NCBI GenBank assembly: GCA_018292915.2
Contig: JACVVK020000477.1
Location: 450,946 to 514,945 of the forward strand
From: Batillaria attramentaria
Taxonomy: Eukaryota; Mollusca; Gastropoda; Batillariidae
DNA length: 64,000 nucleotides
Reading direction: 5' to 3'
A program made the translations under genes and the position numbers. The notes below the pieces were generated by a model. It searched no databases and was not told where the DNA came from. It saw only the letters and a list, made by a program, of their open reading frames with translations. Positions within the stretch are counted from its first letter, which is position 1; each line of letters opens with the position of its first letter. This document shows, piece by piece, positions 52,939 to 64,000 of the stretch.

Positions 52939-54132
52939 CTCTCGAGTAATTCACAAACACACTCACCATTTTCTGTCTTTGTGCAATGCCCCTTTTAGTC
53001 TGACATGTGAGAAGTGCAAAAACAAAACAGGATGAAAATGTCATAGCTTACACTTGTGTTTACCGCCCCAATCATTTACCATACTTGTGTTTACCGCCCC
53101 AATCATTTACCATACTTGTGTTTACCGCCCCAATCATTTACCATACTTGTGTTTACCACCCCAATCATTTACCATTGGTTTTGCATTACGCGTACCTTAT
53201 TGGTTGAAGGCAGGGAAGGAATGGGTATGAAGGTGTGAAAACCATGGGTGTACATATATATATACAGTCAGGAATATTGACCAGATCACCTCCATAAAAT
53301 AGCAGGTGTGTGTGCACCCACCATGTACAGCCAAGGGTACTGTGTGGGTAAATGACTGTCAAACACCATGTACAGCCAAGGGTACTGTGTGGGTAAATGA
53401 CTGCCAAACACCATGGGTGTGTAAGGATCAATGGATACTGGGTTTTAGGTGATGGATCAAGGTTATAGAGGTACTTTTGTGGTTTGAACTAAACAACAAA
53501 TACATCATTAGACAATTAGCTACTTGGAAGGTGCTCAGGTATTGTACTTGTGGTGCTGACTAAAATTCGCATATTATATATGATATATATTTACGTGTTC
53601 ATGGAATATTGACAGTGGATATGGAGAATAGCGCACATAATGTGTACACTGCATATCCTGCGCTGTCTATAAAATCCAATTACATGTACACCAACATTGC
53701 ATAGGCGATGTTGATAATAATGCTGTATTTGTCTTTACCGAACAGTGGGCGTGTTCTCACTAGCATTGTACACAAGGGATGTTAGTGAATGTCTTCCATG
53801 TATAGCGTACACATTACTGTCTTTTGCGTAGACACATCTGCTTGGGTATAATCTATTGCTCTCTTGTGTGGAATGCAGAGCTGTTCCTCAGAGTGGATTC
53901 CCATTTCTGTGATGTAAGGCTTCTAAGAGAACTGCGTGTAAACTTCCATTTCATTTTAGGTTTACGCTTCTCATTAATAGATTCTGTTGACAGAATTCAA
54001 GGTTTACTGGAGTTGTGCAATAAACAAAACTGCAATATACAGTGGATTGCATTGAATCTTTTAGAGTTTTGATGAATTTGATAATACATATATATATATA
54101 TATATATACATGTAGTTCATGTATGTATTATC

Positions 54133-54416
54133 AAAACCTTCGGCGAGCGCTCTTTCAGTTTCTGTGCCCCCCAGGTATGGAATTCTCTGCCTCCCTCCCT
54201 TAGGAACACCCAGACCCTCCCACAGTTTAAATCAAAACTAAAAACTTATCTATTCAAGACAGCATATGATCTGTAGTATCATCTACCCCCCCGCACATGT
54301 AATTAGTGTTTCATGTATGCGTGAGAATGTGTGTGTGTAGCGCACTGAGTGCTCTTGTAGCAGACTACTAGCGCTTTATAAGAGCTATTATTACCGGTAT
54401 TATTATTATTATTATG
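54133..54416 (+). mobile_element. 5'-truncated LINE 3' end
   Basis: Translates as FGERSFSFCAPQVWNSLPPS then LRNTQTLPQFKSKLKTYLFK and TAYDL stop, the C-terminus of a CR1/Jockey-type reverse transcriptase. It is followed by AGCGCTTTATAAGAGCTATT and an (ATT)n tail ending near 54416. The coding part is intact up to the stop, so this copy is younger than that at 26325. Confidence 0.85.
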
Positions 54417-54591
54417 TACCCGTTTACAAAAACAGACACACACTCTTTGAAACTTGCACAGGTCACACACACACACATGCACACACGCACATGGTAGTAT
54501 GCACAAACCACATCCACTCACACACATACACTAAACATTCACGCACAAATACTGAACACACACAATATGCACAGACACACAAAAGTTGTGA

Positions 54592-54597
54592 TTTATT
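54592..54597 (-). terminator. Possible poly(A) signal for zinc-finger gene 2
   Basis: Minus-strand AATAAA about 620 bp beyond the stop codon of zinc-finger gene 2. Confidence 0.4.
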
Positions 54598-55216
54598 CCA
54601 CTCGATTGTTGATCAATGGTGGATTGAGTAGAGACACATGTTCCTGAAACTGCTCGAGGTGCAAGCAAGATGAAACAGTAATACCTTTGTCGCTTGAAAG
54701 TCTGTAACTAACTCATCAGTACTGTTCTCTTGCTCACAGACATGAGCAAGACTGTAATGAACACATCAGCTGGAGAAAATGTCTTCATCCTTTGCTGAAC
54801 ATCAGTCAGGAACATACCGCGAAGGTTAACTGAAGTAAGCTGTTCACACACACAAGCCGACATTACAAATGGTCCTTGTTTGATAAAGAAAAAAAAAATT
54901 GTGTAAGTGCATGCGCGTGCACAGTTTTGGGGTAGAGGGTCTATGGGTACTTCAATTTTTTGTGGAAATCACCGTAACTGAATTGCCCACAGAAATTCAA
55001 GGAACACCTGAGAATTTCACTGGCTCTTGTAGAATGGTCGTGTTTTCTTAGCGTGTTAACTGTAACCTGTAATGGAGACACCATTGTAAGATCTACAGGT
55101 GCAACACCAAATCAACCGCCAGATCAACATCCAACAAATACATTTCAGTTACAGCAGCTGTTAAACACAACCTAAATACACAAAATTAATGTATAAAAAT
55201 TAAAACACACATTACT

Positions 55217-57178
55217 TCACGAGCTCTTGGGGCGTTTTTCACCAGTATGTGTCATCATGTGATTTTTTAATGTGGTTGTCTGGGCAAACGCTGCCCTGCA
55301 TAACTCACATTGAAAAGGCTTTTCCCCCGTGTGTGTTCTGATGTGTCTTTTCAGATCAGAGGAGGTGAAAAATGCGCGAGAGCACTGTGAACATTTGTGA
55401 GGTTTGTCGGATGAATGAATCACTGAATGCCTGCTCAGATACATTTTGGTTGCAAAGGTGGCCGAACACTGCTTACACTGGAAAGGCTTTTTTGTTGTTA
55501 CAGATGCTGGTGGGGGTTTTGGTCGAGGGGTGTGGGTTTTCATGTGGGCTTTTAGAGAACTTGACTGAGAGAATGTGGAGTTACACAACTGACAGCTAAA
55601 AGGTTTCTCTCCTGTGTGAGTCCTGGTGTGTCTGTTTAGATTTGAAGAAGAGGCGAATGTGGCAGAACACACGTTGCACTTAAATGGTCTCTCATCTGCA
55701 TGCACCTGGCTGTGTCTTCTCAAGTCGGACATGTCAGCACAGTCTACCTGGCACATGGAACACCGGAATGACTTGGCTTTGCCGTGACTCTTGCGGTGCG
55801 CTCTCAGATTTGACAGTCGCTTGAAAACAGCTGAGCAGTCTGGACACTGAAATGGTTTTTCATCAGAATGTACCACAGCATGATCCCTTAAACTGGCAGA
55901 AACATCAAATGTGGCTGGGCACTGAGGACATTTAAAAGGCCTTTCCCCTGTGTGAGACCTGATATGAGTCTTCAGTTCAAATGATGTCCTGTATGATTTT
56001 GTGCACTCCACACACTTATATGGCCTCTCTCCTGTGTGCATCATGCTGTGAATTTTCAAGTAACGCAATCTTGTATAAGCAGATGGACAAAACTCACATT
56101 TAAACGGCTTTTCACCAGTGTGAGTGGCAACATGACCTTTGAGATCAGATGATGATGAGAAACCTGTGGCACAGTGTGGGCACTTAAATGGTTTTTCTCC
56201 CGTGTGTATCCAGACGTGCCTCTGGAGGTCGTAGGTCGTCCTGAATGCTGCTGGACAGGCAGTACATTGGAATGGTCTTTCCCCAGTATGTGTCCTGCTG
56301 TGTCGCTTGAGAGTGGAGGATCTGGCAAATGCTAAACCACACTCCCAACACTCGTAAGGCTTCTCTCCACTGTGAAGTTTGACATGCTGCTTGAGATCGG
56401 ACTTTCTTTTAAAACTTAACGAACATTCTGAACAACTGAATGGTTTTTCCTCTATGCCTACGTTACTGACTGCATCATGCTGTGATCCTGCCAGGAACAT
56501 GACGGGTGGCTGGCCGCCGTGTTGAGCGAGCGACAAGGCGTGTGTATTGTCATCAGCCTGTGTCTTGCCGTCGGATCCGTCCTCGCTGTGTGGCAAGGTG
56601 ACCTGCTTGTGTGACCCACACTCAACAGTGGGATGATCATGGACTGAAGGCAAAACACGAACACCTGATTCCATTGCCACATCCATGTGATGCGATCCAC
56701 CTGCCTGATTCTGATCAGGAACTGTGTGCTGAGGTTTATCACTGAAAGTGATGATGGATTCTCTGCTGCTGTTCATCCCTGTGTTGCTGACACATGTGTC
56801 AGAGCTAGAGGAAGTACTGTGGTCTGTCTGGTGCACATCTGTGTCAATACTGTCATGAAGTAATTCAGCACCTTGTGTGTCCGTCTTGACTGGGACAATA
56901 GTCTCTTCTTCACATGTACTCATTCTATCATCCAACACCTCCATTCTATCATCCAACACCTCCATTCTATCATCCAACACCTCCATTGTTCTGTCCTTAT
57001 CTTGACTCTGCTTGCTAGCATCTCCACATTTCCACAGACTAGTTATTGCTCTATGTCCTCGCTGCCTGTAGCAGCAGTGGGTAATAGTTCCATTTAAGTT
57101 CTGATGCTGCTGACACAAATTTATCCGGTGTGCTGGTTCTTCTGCTGCGCTGCGAGATGACACCCAGCATAAGCCAGC
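55217..57178 (-). CDS. C2H2 zinc-finger protein, 14 fingers (ZNF gene 2)
   Basis: Large 3' exon with an acceptor (ATTATTGCAG) just above 57178. Upstream exons are not identified. If translation starts at the ATG at 56986, the protein has 589 residues. It begins with three copies of MEVLDDR. (24-bp units), then an acidic Ser/Thr-rich region, and 14 C2H2 fingers occupy the C-terminal two thirds, many joined by THTGEKPF linkers. Finger 9 (FRCSMCQVDCADMSDLRRHS) has Cys in place of the core Phe/Tyr, and a proline-rich spacer (RPKPPPASVTTK) separates fingers 11 and 12. The linker pattern and TGEKP conservation suggest a sequence-specific DNA binder. It lacks the N-terminal module of genes 1 and 3, and its fingers differ in style (CPxCxATF rather than CxDCGxAF), so it is a more distant neighbour. 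Confidence 0.93.
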   Translation of the reverse strand, partial: AGLCWVSSRSAAEEPAHRINLCQQHQNLNGTITHCCYRQRGHRAITSLWKCGDASKQSQDKDRTMEVLDDRMEVLDDRMEVLDDRMSTCEEETIVPVKTDTQGAELLHDSIDTDVHQTDHSTSSSSDTCVSNTGMNSSRESIITFSDKPQHTVPDQNQAGGSHHMDVAMESGVRVLPSVHDHPTVECGSHKQVTLPHSEDGSDGKTQADDNTHALSLAQHGGQPPVMFLAGSQHDAVSNVGIEEKPFSCSECSLSFKRKSDLKQHVKLHSGEKPYECWECGLAFARSSTLKRHSRTHTGERPFQCTACPAAFRTTYDLQRHVWIHTGEKPFKCPHCATGFSSSSDLKGHVATHTGEKPFKCEFCPSAYTRLRYLKIHSMMHTGERPYKCVECTKSYRTSFELKTHIRSHTGERPFKCPQCPATFDVSASLRDHAVVHSDEKPFQCPDCSAVFKRLSNLRAHRKSHGKAKSFRCSMCQVDCADMSDLRRHSQVHADERPFKCNVCSATFASSSNLNRHTRTHTGEKPFSCQLCNSTFSQSSSLKAHMKTHTPRPKPPPASVTTKKPFQCKQCSATFATKMYLSRHSVIHSSDKPHKCSQCSRAFFTSSDLKRHIRTHTGEKPFQCELCRAAFAQTTTLKNHMMTHTGEKRPKSS

Positions 57179-58670
57179 CTGCAATAATACAATAAAAATA
57201 TAACAATTAATACAATCACAATACAATAACAGAGCTAAAATTAGTTGACAGTGGATAGGGCTTTATGTAGCAGACATGTCTGCTATTTTTGCCATACTGA
57301 CAGAAAATGCAGTAGGTGTTTAGTTTTTTTGTGTCTGACAGGTCTGGAACTCGACAGCTTCTTTTTCTTCCATTGAGCTGCTCACAATCAACAGCGTGAT
57401 TCTTCTTGTAGCTCTGCGCTACAAAGTTTTCATAAATTGTTTCAAGCTTGTCGTTTTTAAGAGTTGTTTTAACAGAACAGGAAAACACACACATTGGATT
57501 TGGAAGCTCCATTCAAGTACATGGGCAGTTGGCTCTGGGAACTTTCTGGATGCTTTTAAAATGATATGAGTGGTAAAAAAAAAATCTCCAGAAAACGTTA
57601 ACGTAAACAACAACACACACACACACATACACACACGCGAGAACCACAGCATTATCAAGGGCGGAGAGAGAGAGAGAGAGCAAAACAGAGAGAGGCGAAC
57701 AGTCATTCCCAGTTCTGCTCGTTAGTTACCTTTCTCAATAAATTCTGTCGAAATGGCAAACAGAAGCCTAAGTACAGAGATGTATAGGGGTTGCCCTGTA
57801 CATCTCTGATAGTATTTCTGTTTATCGAATTACCTGTTATTCTGAAAATGCTAAAGAAGCACGACCCAAGATCTGGCGGACGAGCGAGCACAGGGAGCAG
57901 GAAGTGAAACACCTGCAAAAGGCTAAGCTGAGATAGAAAATGATTAAGTTTCGCACTTCTAGTGAACTGCAGAACTCGGACCAAATGTAGAGTGTACATA
58001 TATTTACAATATGCATTTCACTGCTCGTCGGGGAATTTTTTTACTTAATGTGTGTAGAGAAGGAAATTTTGGGATGAAAACAGTCCACGAAATTCGAAAC
58101 TTCCACTACGGTTTACGCAAAAGTCGCCACTCTACCTACGAGCGAGAGAAAAGGCCATACGTTTGTCCGGTGTAAAACAGCGCTGTGGCCAACGTTTCAT
58201 GAAATGCGCTTAATCCGTAAATCATAATCAGTCATTTCGGACACAATATAGCATCTGAAACCATTGTGGCGACTCTGGTTGGCGTATGTGATGTTCTACG
58301 GACGTAGAAGTCTAACACGTATTCAGCAGACGACGTAATTGATCGCGGACTGAAGACAGCTATACAGAGCTGATCGCTGATTGGTGGCTGTTTTTAGCGA
58401 TTGGGTCGATCGGCGTTTGCTACAGGTTAGGTCAGGTCATATATTTCTACTTTTAGAAGACGCAAATTTACGAAATGTGTCACAATGGCCAAAAGGAGCA
58501 TCTGTATTCCGCATTTGGCAAACAGCCTTAAAAGCTTTGTAAGTGGCAGTTTTCCCCCAGAACTCATTACGAACAGACTTCATGTTTAAGGACGAGGAAA
58601 AGAAAGCGAGCATTATAGTTTTGGAACTCAACAGAAGCGCCAGCTACTGTACCATCACCAACAATGAAGC
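57179..58670. other. Upstream region of zinc-finger gene 2
   Basis: No exon confirmed. A minus-strand frame at 57216-57512 (99 codons, Cys-rich end NTYCIFCQYGKNSRHVCYI) is open but has no splice link. (CA)n at 57612-57632 and (GA)n at 57664-57682 follow. 58020-58460 is less A/T-rich, with ATTGG/CCAAT words, and may contain the promoter. Confidence 0.45.
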
Positions 58671-60673
58671 ATAAATGACAAACAACGTATGCTGGCTCAA
58701 GTGTGGACTCACCTTGCACTCAAAAGCTGATGAGGCGTTGAGCACTCCAAAGTTGTGCGGTATCCCCATTCAAGTTGGGACCAGCAGGGGAAAATATATC
58801 CGTCTCCTTAGGTTACAATCCTTGTTAACTTTCAGTTATGCCCTAGCTAACATTTAAAAGGCTGAAAAGAAAATGATTGACGTTGATCTTTAAGACCGTT
58901 TAATTTAGGGGTTTGGTACGTTAGTCTGATTATCTGAGAGTACATGTACAAACCTCCTTCAGAATCTAACATTCATAAAGCATGACAACTTTGATACCAT
59001 GTTTGGGTGTGTGCAGGATTCATGGCAAACATTGAAATTAATAGGTGACAACTAAAAGTTGCTACCCTAATATGTTGACCATGCATAGCTTGACAGTTTT
59101 TACTGGCACCTCAAAGACATCTCTAGTGAGCCTAACATTTAATGTTTTAACTTTATTCTATAAATCTTTCTTAACTTTATTCTATAAATCTTTCTTAACT
59201 TTATTCTATAAATCTTTCTTAACTTTATTCTATGAATCTTTCTTAACTTTATTCTATAAATCTTTCTTAACTTTATTCTATAAATCTTTCTTAACTTTAT
59301 TCTATAAATCTTTCTTAACTTTATTCTATAAATCTTTCTTATCCCTACAGGGAAATTAGGGTGTGGTGGACATATGAAGAAAGAAATAAGTTTGAACCAC
59401 ATAAAATGAGAATAAACACACATAATATTAATAACAATAATGATACACATGTAATGCCAGAAAAATCCACATTAAAATTCATTAAAATGTATCAAGATGT
59501 AACCCACATTTCATTGTTACTGAAATGCATTCACCACATAATATAATCACGTGTCACATGTCACACATCAGCCCACAAACCGCATGGATGCAATCACAGT
59601 GACATAAAAAAAATTAGAACCTTACTTGTAATTTAATGTGATACATATTTACATGTACATACATAACATGGCAATGTTATGTGGTGACAGGAATTTAATG
59701 TGATAACATATATAGCTGTCATGTGATGACTCATCTAATGTGACACATGGTCATGTCATGAGGTGACTGTAATTTAATGTGATAAATGGCTGTGTTATGA
59801 GGTAACTGTAATTTAAGAACAAGACACTACAGGAAACAAGTCAGTAACACATCAGTGAGTTTGTGGAATTGAGCAGTTTATTATCCAAGACCTCTGTGAG
59901 AAACTGTTCACCAATCTGGGACAAGATTTCACATAAATGTGAGTACATTCAAAGACTCAAACCTGCCTAGGCGGACATGTGGATAAGGTGACCACTCTTA
60001 CATCAAGTACATCTACACCCAAAACTATCCCCATCCACTTTCCTGGATCACTGCAGAGGACGGACACCGCCATAATACACACATGGACAACAAAATCCAA
60101 TCACCTGATACAGGTTTGACTGTAACTGGCTGGCACGTAAAACAAGATGCAATCTATCACCAATAATGAAATATCACAATCCACCATTGGGGCACTGGAA
60201 CTTAACACACAAGGTCATTTTAACCCACCATGTCAACAGAAGACATTCGCACATCCATTCTAACATATTCTGCATACAGTGTACAATATCCAAACTGATA
60301 TAAGTCTCTCTCTCTCTTTCTCTAAATGAACACTGAGTGTATGTGTAAGCCCTATACATGTACAACCTAACTTAGAGTTCCCACAACACCATCAAAATTG
60401 GTGGCTGTACTCAGGAAGTCTTTGGAAAAATCTTGGAAAATCTTGGTTAATGCCCTTTCTCACTATGCACATATATATATATATGTATCACCAAACAGAG
60501 CGACCAGAAAACACTAGACGAAGCCCTGGCTGTACTCCCCTAAAAAAAATCTGACAGGAAAAAGGTCTCAGAAAATTGAAGTTTAACATGCCTGGCCACC
60601 ACATACTGCCTAACAGATCAGACAGCACTCAAGTGTACTAAACAGATCATATGATTGCAAAGCCAGGAACATC

Positions 60674-60735
<62 letters not shown>

Positions 60736-60952
60736 CACACCACAAAAAACTGTGCTTGCACACCCACACCCTATTATTTCTGTTAATATTTCTCCTACGG
60801 CTGATGCTGGTTGAGTGTTACATGTCACACTGCAGGTCCTTGTCATAAACTGAGTGTGTCACAAACTGCGAGCGTCACAATCTGTGTGCGTAGACTCAAA
60901 GGTTAAATGCATACAATCAAAGCAGTTCTATCAAAGTCAGCAGACCAGTTTT
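58671..60952. other. Intergenic repeat-bearing stretch
   Basis: No gene recognised. It holds eight 24-bp units (AACTTTATTCTATAAATCTT TCTT) at 59147-59343, about four degenerate units with AATTTAATGTGATA at 59630-59818, (TA)n near 60470 and (CA)n at 60679-60740. Confidence 0.65.
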
Positions 60953-61427
60953 TTTTTTTTTTTTTGCTGCCACAACTCTTTGCCGGCTCCAGTGGTGTTC
61001 CTCCCTGGTAATGGGTGGAATCCACAGAGGGCACGGAAGTTGGGGCGATTTTTATTATGATGGTAAGATGATGCTATGGAGGTCCGTGTGGTTTGGGACT
61101 GCGGGACAGGGCCGCATTCCACGCTTCCTGTCATAAATATCCCGGCATTAACCAGGCCCGGGAACTACGGCATCTGCGGTGCCGGCCGTGTAATCATCCA
61201 CATCATAAGATGTGTCATACCAAGGGAAGCACCCCCAAAGTCGCACCCGTGAAGTGGGTGAAGCTCGGCTGTGTGGCAACAGCCTCCCCATTGGGCCCAT
61301 AGCACACCCGCTCTGGGTAGGAGCCGACCTAGGTTGGAAAAATCCCGCTTGCCTCGGCTGGGACTCGAACCCAGGTCTCCCGGTCCATAGTCCGAAGTGC
61401 TAACCACTACACTATGGGCGGGCCGGT
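60953..61427 (-). mobile_element. Full-length ~475-bp tRNA-derived SINE, second family
   Basis: Flanked by a perfect 14-bp target-site duplication AGCAGACCAGTTTT (60939-60952 and 61428-61441). On the minus strand the head at about 61427-61355 is tRNA-like, with box A TAGTGTAGTGGTTAGC and box B GGGTTCGAGTCCC. The element ends in an oligo-A tail (oligo-T at 60949-60965 on plus). The body has no similarity to the 38884 SINE that I can see, so it is a different family. It lies just beyond the stop codon of zinc-finger gene 3 and supplies a minus-strand AATAAA at 61056-61051. Confidence 0.92.
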
Positions 61428-61533
61428 AGCAGACCAGTTTTGAACATTAGAAGTAATGAAGAGTAACACACCAGTTTATACACCAAACAAGATAACATTA
61501 TAACAATTAAAATTCAGACTGTACAGCAAGACT

Positions 61534-63987
61534 TCATTTCTCAAAGGTTTTTAAATTATGTTCAAACTCACTAGGAAAAGTGTGTTTTCTTTTGATGTGT
61601 GTCTTTAGGTGGTGAGAACGGACAAAAGCAAACCCACAGAATTTGCAGGTGTATGGCCGTTCTCCTGTGTGTTTGCGTATGTGTCGATTCATGGCGGCTC
61701 TGTTGGTAAAAGCTGCTCCGCAGTGTTTGCAGATATATGGCCTGTCACCCGTGTGTGTGCGGCGATGAATTTTGAGCGAACTGGCCGTTGTCAATCCGCG
61801 TCCACAGTCCACACACTTGAACGGCCTCTCACCTGTGTGAGTGAGATAGTGAGTTTTGAGGGTACCGGCTTGTCTGAATGCCATCCCACACTCCTTACAA
61901 AGGTAAGGCCTTTCACCCGTATGTTTCCTCATGTGAATCAGAAGGTTGCCGTGCTGCGTGAAGGACTGACCACACTCTGCACAGCTGAATGGTTTGTCTT
62001 TAGTGTGAACACGCATGTGTGTATTGAGGCTGCCCTTGTAGGTGAACCCGGCACCACAAATGTCGCAGATGTGTGGTTTGTCCTTCTCATGGATGCGCAT
62101 GTGGGCAGTCAGCGACCCCTTTATAGCAAAGGCAGAATCACAAAGATCGCACGCAAATGGTCTTTCCCCCGTGTGTTTCTGCCTGGTGTGTCTGGCCAAG
62201 TCCACCGCACGGATAAAACTCACCCCACAAACCTCGCACACAAACGGCCGCTCTCCCGTGTGTTCTCTCATCACGTGAAGCTTTAAATTGCCCATCTGAC
62301 TGTAGGTGGCGCCACATTCCTTACACATGGCTGGCATGTCACTGGGAATCTTTTCCCGTTGTTTCTGTCCGCTGCCCATTCTACACGACGCTCCAGTTCG
62401 TCTCCTCTTGCCAACTGTCTTGGGAAGCGCTCGTTGTGAGGGAACACATTCTTCTACAACTGTCTCAGACTTTACAGTCCCACTGTTAGTGTAGTCTCTA
62501 CTACGGTCTTTTTCACTGACTGACCAGTCCGTGTCCAGCGTCTGTCTCGTCTGTCCGTCTGTGCTAGACGTCTGTTCAGTTTGCCTGTCTGACGTTTCTC
62601 TCCCTTTCCTGGTTCCACCGTCACCGACTGTACAAAGTCCATTTTCTGAAGCAGCTAGTTTCTCTGGTGGATCCGACACTAGTGACAGCCATAATTTTTT
62701 CCTGACCGCTGCCTTACCAGCACGTTTGTTAGCACGACCAGAGCGTCTGCACTTGCTCTGCGCTCTTTTCCCACACACAGTCACAGTCTTCACTGTGGCA
62801 GTGCGCTCACTGTCTGTGGGCGTTTTGTGTATCTGGGACTGACAGTGCTTGTCTTTTTTACACATTCCAAACACAACACTGCTGTCATCAAGCCTGGCGT
62901 GAAGAGACAGCTCCTGGCTTGTCACTGGTTCTAGTTTGATGTCAAGCAGCTCAGATGCCACGGAGGAATTCTGGCGAAATATGTCATTCCGACTGATAAC
63001 GGAGGAAATGCCACTAGCTGGATGCACTGTTCCCAGTACGGCACTGTGACTGAAATCTCCGTGTGGAGGAATATACTGCTTGTGGATGTCACATGGGTGA
63101 ACGTGAAAACTAGAACTAGCTGGAGAGGCTGTGTGGGTCGTACCCGAGCTGGACGTTGACGGCCAATGTTTTGGATTATCCGGCGGTTGGGGAAAGTCAC
63201 AACGTGCACAAAGTAGCGCCAGGGGACTGTGGCAACGGATACAGCGAGGCGCAGGATCCACTCCATCTTGTATGCTTTCATATCTATCAGTTGAAAAGAA
63301 ACAGAGATTGTCCATGAATATTTCATTTGTCAAATTTATTACATTTCTTTTACTGTATCAAGTTCTAATGATGAGGAAGTAAGTTACCATAAACAAAACT
63401 GTGCTTTTCCCTTCAGGGATGACAGATTCTTTGGACTCAAACTTAGTTTCTAAGTGTTAAAACATTACATACCAAATTCAATATTTTGTATTTGTATATA
63501 CATCTTTTACAATATAATTATATATATACATACATGTACATACATGTACATGACAACAAAGACAAAAATCAACCCCCCCCCCCAAAAAAAATAAAAAATA
63601 AATAAAAATAAGAATAAAAATCACTAAACAAACAGCCAAACAAACACTAAACACTAAGCACAACAAAACAGTACAGATAGGCTGCATGTCCTGATAACAT
63701 GAACACTAAGTTTTAATTGTTGTGCTCTTTTCAACGTAATACTGTTTACTGCTTGACGGTGAATTCCGCATTGAATTAAAAAAAAAAATGTTTAAACCAA
63801 CATCAACACTATGGAAAATATATAATATGGAAAAACACCAGACTCACTCCTCCAGAAGGTATGTTGCAATCTGACTCATAGAATCAAGGCCTTTAGCCGC
63901 TCCAACTTTCCGCCATCGCTCCTGGATACCAATGTCTAATGTGAAGGAGTGGCGATGCTGTTCCTCTTGTTTCTCATTTGCTGACAT
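61534..63987 (-). CDS. C2H2 zinc-finger protein, 9 fingers (ZNF gene 3)
   Basis: Coding exons (minus) 63848-63987 and 61534-63283, with donor GTGAGT and acceptor TTTTCAACTGATAG, give 629 residues from the ATG at 63987. The frame is open to the window edge, so an earlier start is possible. Exon 1 encodes IQERWRKVGAAKGLDSMSQI then ATYLLE. The join makes EYES, followed by RCIRCHSPLALLCARC (Cx2Cx7Cx2C). A long Ser/Thr/Lys-rich linker with basic patches (RRSGRANKRAGKAAVRKK, GKRRRTGA) may hold nuclear localisation signals. Nine C2H2 fingers follow from about residue 365, with TGERP linkers. Fingers 1, 2 and 9 have the longer HxxxxH spacing. Module, intron position and finger style (CGxAF) match zinc-finger gene 1, so the two are paralogues in opposite orientation. 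Confidence 0.95.
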
Positions 63988-64000
63988 TGTGTGACCGTCA

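Larger units (their letters stand above)
52939..55216. other. Convergent intergenic stretch between zinc-finger genes 1 and 2
   Basis: Holds four copies of a 31-bp unit (ACTTGTGTTTACCGCCCCAA ...) at 53052-53174, two copies of a 45-bp unit (ACCATGTACAGCCAAGGGTA ...) at about 53319-53409, a plus-strand AATAAA at 54021 that may end gene 1, (TA)n at 54090, a LINE fragment, and CA-rich sequence at 54430-54580. No further coding exon seen. Confidence 0.6.

Noticed and set aside
61355..61427. Functional tRNA gene on the minus strand
   Set aside because: It is the head of a SINE flanked by a 14-bp target duplication, and the anticodon arm pairs poorly.
61609..62286. 225-codon plus-strand frame opposite zinc-finger gene 3
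   Set aside because: Antisense shadow of the C2H2 repeats with no independent signal.

Overview
The window is nuclear DNA of an invertebrate animal. Genes are split by GT-AG introns, C2H2 zinc-finger genes are abundant, and tRNA-derived SINEs, truncated LINE 3' ends and a very heavy load of micro- and minisatellites fill the rest. The gene content (antizyme, dynactin p27, a claudin-like protein) and the style of the repeats suggest a lophotrochozoan, most likely a mollusc and perhaps a gastropod. That placement is inference, not proof.

Layout: 0.2-1.6 kb holds an inverted-repeat element. 2.86-4.02 kb (+) carries the last two exons of a protein resembling the C-terminal part of a superfamily 1 helicase. 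4.1-7.7 kb is simple sequence with a possible poly(A) signal at 7467. 8.0-10.4 kb holds a 40-bp and a 75-bp tandem array. 10.5-16.1 kb (+) holds exon-like fragments ending in a decayed, frame-shifted gene, with a terminal-inverted-repeat element between them. 16.27-17.72 kb looks like a solo LTR.

19.07-27.47 kb (-) is a complete ornithine decarboxylase antizyme gene whose exons only add up if one base is skipped at a TCC-TGA site. Head-to-head with it, 27.87-36.72 kb (+) is a complete seven-exon dynactin subunit 6 gene with introns stuffed with tandem repeats. 37-41 kb holds repeats, including a SINE carrying a perfect 84-bp palindromic insert. 41.14-45.67 kb (-) is a three-exon claudin/PMP22-like four-pass membrane protein with a 1.7-kb 15-bp array in an intron. 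48.19-49.08 kb is a foldback element.

49.8-64.0 kb is a cluster of three C2H2 zinc-finger genes, one on + (14 fingers) and two on - (14 and 9 fingers). The two outer genes share an N-terminal module (an RWRK helical segment, a YES tripeptide and a Cx2Cx7Cx2C knuckle) encoded across the same intron position.

No operon-like logic links these genes. The one close regulatory pairing is the divergent antizyme/DCTN6 promoter (405 bp between start codons). The strongest observations are the antizyme recoding site with a predicted RNA stem, the palindrome nested in a SINE, the shared zinc-finger N-terminal module, and arrays that abut and copy 3' splice-site regions.
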